The notes under the pieces were generated by a model. It did no database searches and was not told the origin of the DNA. It was given only the letters and a program-made list of their open reading frames with translations. From NCBI GenBank assembly GCA_026398835.1, contig JAPLSD010000305.1:1-6153 (forward strand): a stretch of DNA of 6,153 nt, in the 5' to 3' direction. Positions 5,418-6,153 of this stretch are shown piece after piece. The DNA is from Pseudomonas sp. (GTDB lineage Bacteria > Pseudomonadota > Gammaproteobacteria > Pseudomonadales > Pseudomonadaceae). Every line of letters begins with the position of its first letter. Positions within the stretch are counted from its first letter, which is position 1. Position numbers and translations under genes: made by a program.

Positions 5418-5636
5418 CTACGAAACCTGCGCTTGCAAGCGTCGTCCGATGACGTCCATTAAGTCGCAGCCGTCCCGCAACGGGATGGCCAGCACCCGCG
5501 CGAAGTCGTGCAGGACCACGGCGTCGCTGTGGATCTCCTCGCGCATCGCGAGATTTTCCAGCAGTTGGGTCACGGCGCTGATGCGGTAGGCCGCCGTTTC
5601 GTGCAGCACATCGAGGGGCGCCTCGGTGTCGGTCAC
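5418..5636 (-). CDS. small protein of unknown function, 72 residues
   Basis: I do not recognise a named family. The product is mostly helical and soluble, with no signal peptide, membrane segment or cysteine cluster; its one Cys is at 57. Notable stretches are LDVLHETAAYRISAVTQLLENL (8-29) and VVLHDFARVLAIPLRDGCDLMDVIGRRL (40-67), with good Pseudomonas codon bias, which supports real coding. The only start available is GTG at 5636-5634, because an in-frame stop lies at 5648-5646. No Shine-Dalgarno precedes it, and an 8-base inverted repeat (5633-5664) covers the start codon. Either translation is weak or controlled, or the 5' end has been cut by a rearrangement. It ends against the shared terminator and is divergent from the next gene. 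A weak promoter-like pair (TTGGCG at 5692-5687, TAAATC at 5668-5663, 18-base spacer) lies upstream. Confidence 0.65.
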   Translation of the reverse strand: MTDTEAPLDVLHETAAYRISAVTQLLENLAMREEIHSDAVVLHDFARVLAIPLRDGCDLMDVIGRRLQAQVS

Positions 5637-5664
5637 ATCAGAGAGCTAGCGGTGTTTGATGTGA
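5633..5664. repeat. 8-base inverted repeat TCACATCA-16-TGATGTGA over the start of the small minus-strand gene
   Basis: TCACATCA (5633-5640) and TGATGTGA (5657-5664) are exact complements with a 16-base spacer that contains GCTAGC (5645-5650). The arms cover the GTG start codon of the 72-residue gene and lie in the divergent intergenic region. It could be a regulator site or an RNA hairpin that hides the start. The half-sites are opposite in order to a CRP/Vfr site (TGTGA-TCACA), so it is not called one. Confidence 0.4.
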
Positions 5665-5738
5665 TTTAGCCATCGCGGCTTTTGGCCGCCAAAGGATGAG
5701 CTACCATGGTTAAACCGTATTTTCCCAAGGAGAAAGCC

Positions 5739-6153
5739 ATGCAGCGTTTGGCCAAGCCATCGGACTACATACTCCAGGATATGCAGGGCAAAAAGGTTTA
5801 TATCCTTCCGTGGGAGCGAAGGTCTTGCCCGGGTAATCCTACGGATGAGCCCGAACAAGGCACGCTGCTTTACAACAAATACATCCTGAATTTCATACAT
5901 GGTGTGGTACCGCTCCCGCCAGGAGAACGGGTGATCAAAATTGCGGAATGGTGTTTGGCAATGGCTGGAGAGCCCGCCAGGGCCTTGGCAGACGATTTAT
6001 CTGCGGCCTACTTGAGTCGGTACCGGTTTTTGCTCGAAGACTTATCAAAGCATGATGATGAGTCGAGGGAGTATCGAGGGCATTTGGCGTTTTGGTCTGA
6101 CGAAATCAAAAAACTGCCGGCGAACACAGTGATGGCTTTGCGCGCCCGGGCTG
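5739..6153 (+). CDS. protein of unknown function, N-terminal 138 residues, cut by right window edge
   Basis: The frame is open from 5739 to the edge. I do not recognise the family. The N-terminus is charged and polar, with a YILPWERRSCPGNP segment (21-34) and YNKYILNFIHG (45-55). The rest looks helical, including RVIKIAEWCLAMAGEPARALADDLSAAYLSRYRFLLEDL (64-102) and a second helix (about 109-136). No signal peptide or membrane helix is seen. The ATG at 5739 is preferred because AAGGAG (5727-5732) lies six bases upstream. An in-frame ATG at 5706 would add 11 residues and has a fair AGGA (5693-5696) nine bases away, so it cannot be excluded. By eye, A/T-ending codons are more common than in the DUF2252 gene, which may point to horizontal acquisition. 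It is divergent from the 72-residue gene. Confidence 0.6.
   Translation, partial: MQRLAKPSDYILQDMQGKKVYILPWERRSCPGNPTDEPEQGTLLYNKYILNFIHGVVPLPPGERVIKIAEWCLAMAGEPARALADDLSAAYLSRYRFLLEDLSKHDDESREYRGHLAFWSDEIKKLPANTVMALRARA

Noticed and set aside
5675..5689. GCGGC-TTTTG-GCCGC hairpin upstream of the right-edge gene, considered as terminator or riboswitch
   Set aside because: The stem is only five pairs, without a T-run or any recognised riboswitch features.

Overview
The window looks like chromosomal DNA of a fluorescent-group Pseudomonas or a close relative. The evidence is the GC-rich coding bias, strong AAGGAG-type ribosome sites, a REP-like hairpin of the Pseudomonas style, and the family mix (DUF2252, YeeE/YedE, DUF2784, DUF3079, AbiE). 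The genus is inferred from recognition, not from an alignment. No rRNA, tRNA, CRISPR array, transposase or complete insertion sequence is visible.

Left part (1-1876), all on the minus strand: the N-terminal 119 residues of an ArnT/PMT-like membrane glycosyltransferase, which runs off the left edge, and upstream of it a complete 470-residue DUF2252 protein. Bases 1877-2110 are a divergent intergenic region with a perfect GGTAC/GTACC inverted repeat and possible promoters. Middle part (2111-3433), plus strand: a probable two-gene operon of a YeeE/YedE-family sulfur-compound permease (GTG start) and a small DUF2784 membrane protein. A convergent minus-strand gene follows, a 71-residue DUF3079 protein with a four-cysteine cluster (3474-3689).

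Accessory part (about 3751-5413): a compact AbiE-type toxin-antitoxin / abortive-infection module. It has two related inverted repeats, a sigma70-like promoter, a winged-helix AbiEi-type antitoxin, an AbiEii nucleotidyltransferase toxin overlapping it by 14 bp, and a strong bidirectional terminator. The layout fits an autoregulated defence or stability cassette placed among housekeeping-type genes.

Right part (5418-6153): a 72-residue minus-strand protein of unknown function that shares the terminator and starts at a GTG without a Shine-Dalgarno, and a divergent plus-strand gene of unknown family cut by the right edge.

The best-supported system is the AbiE pair, which is a known family. The less described points are its operator-like repeats, the kinase-like motifs of the DUF2252 protein in permuted order, and the two unassigned genes at the right end.
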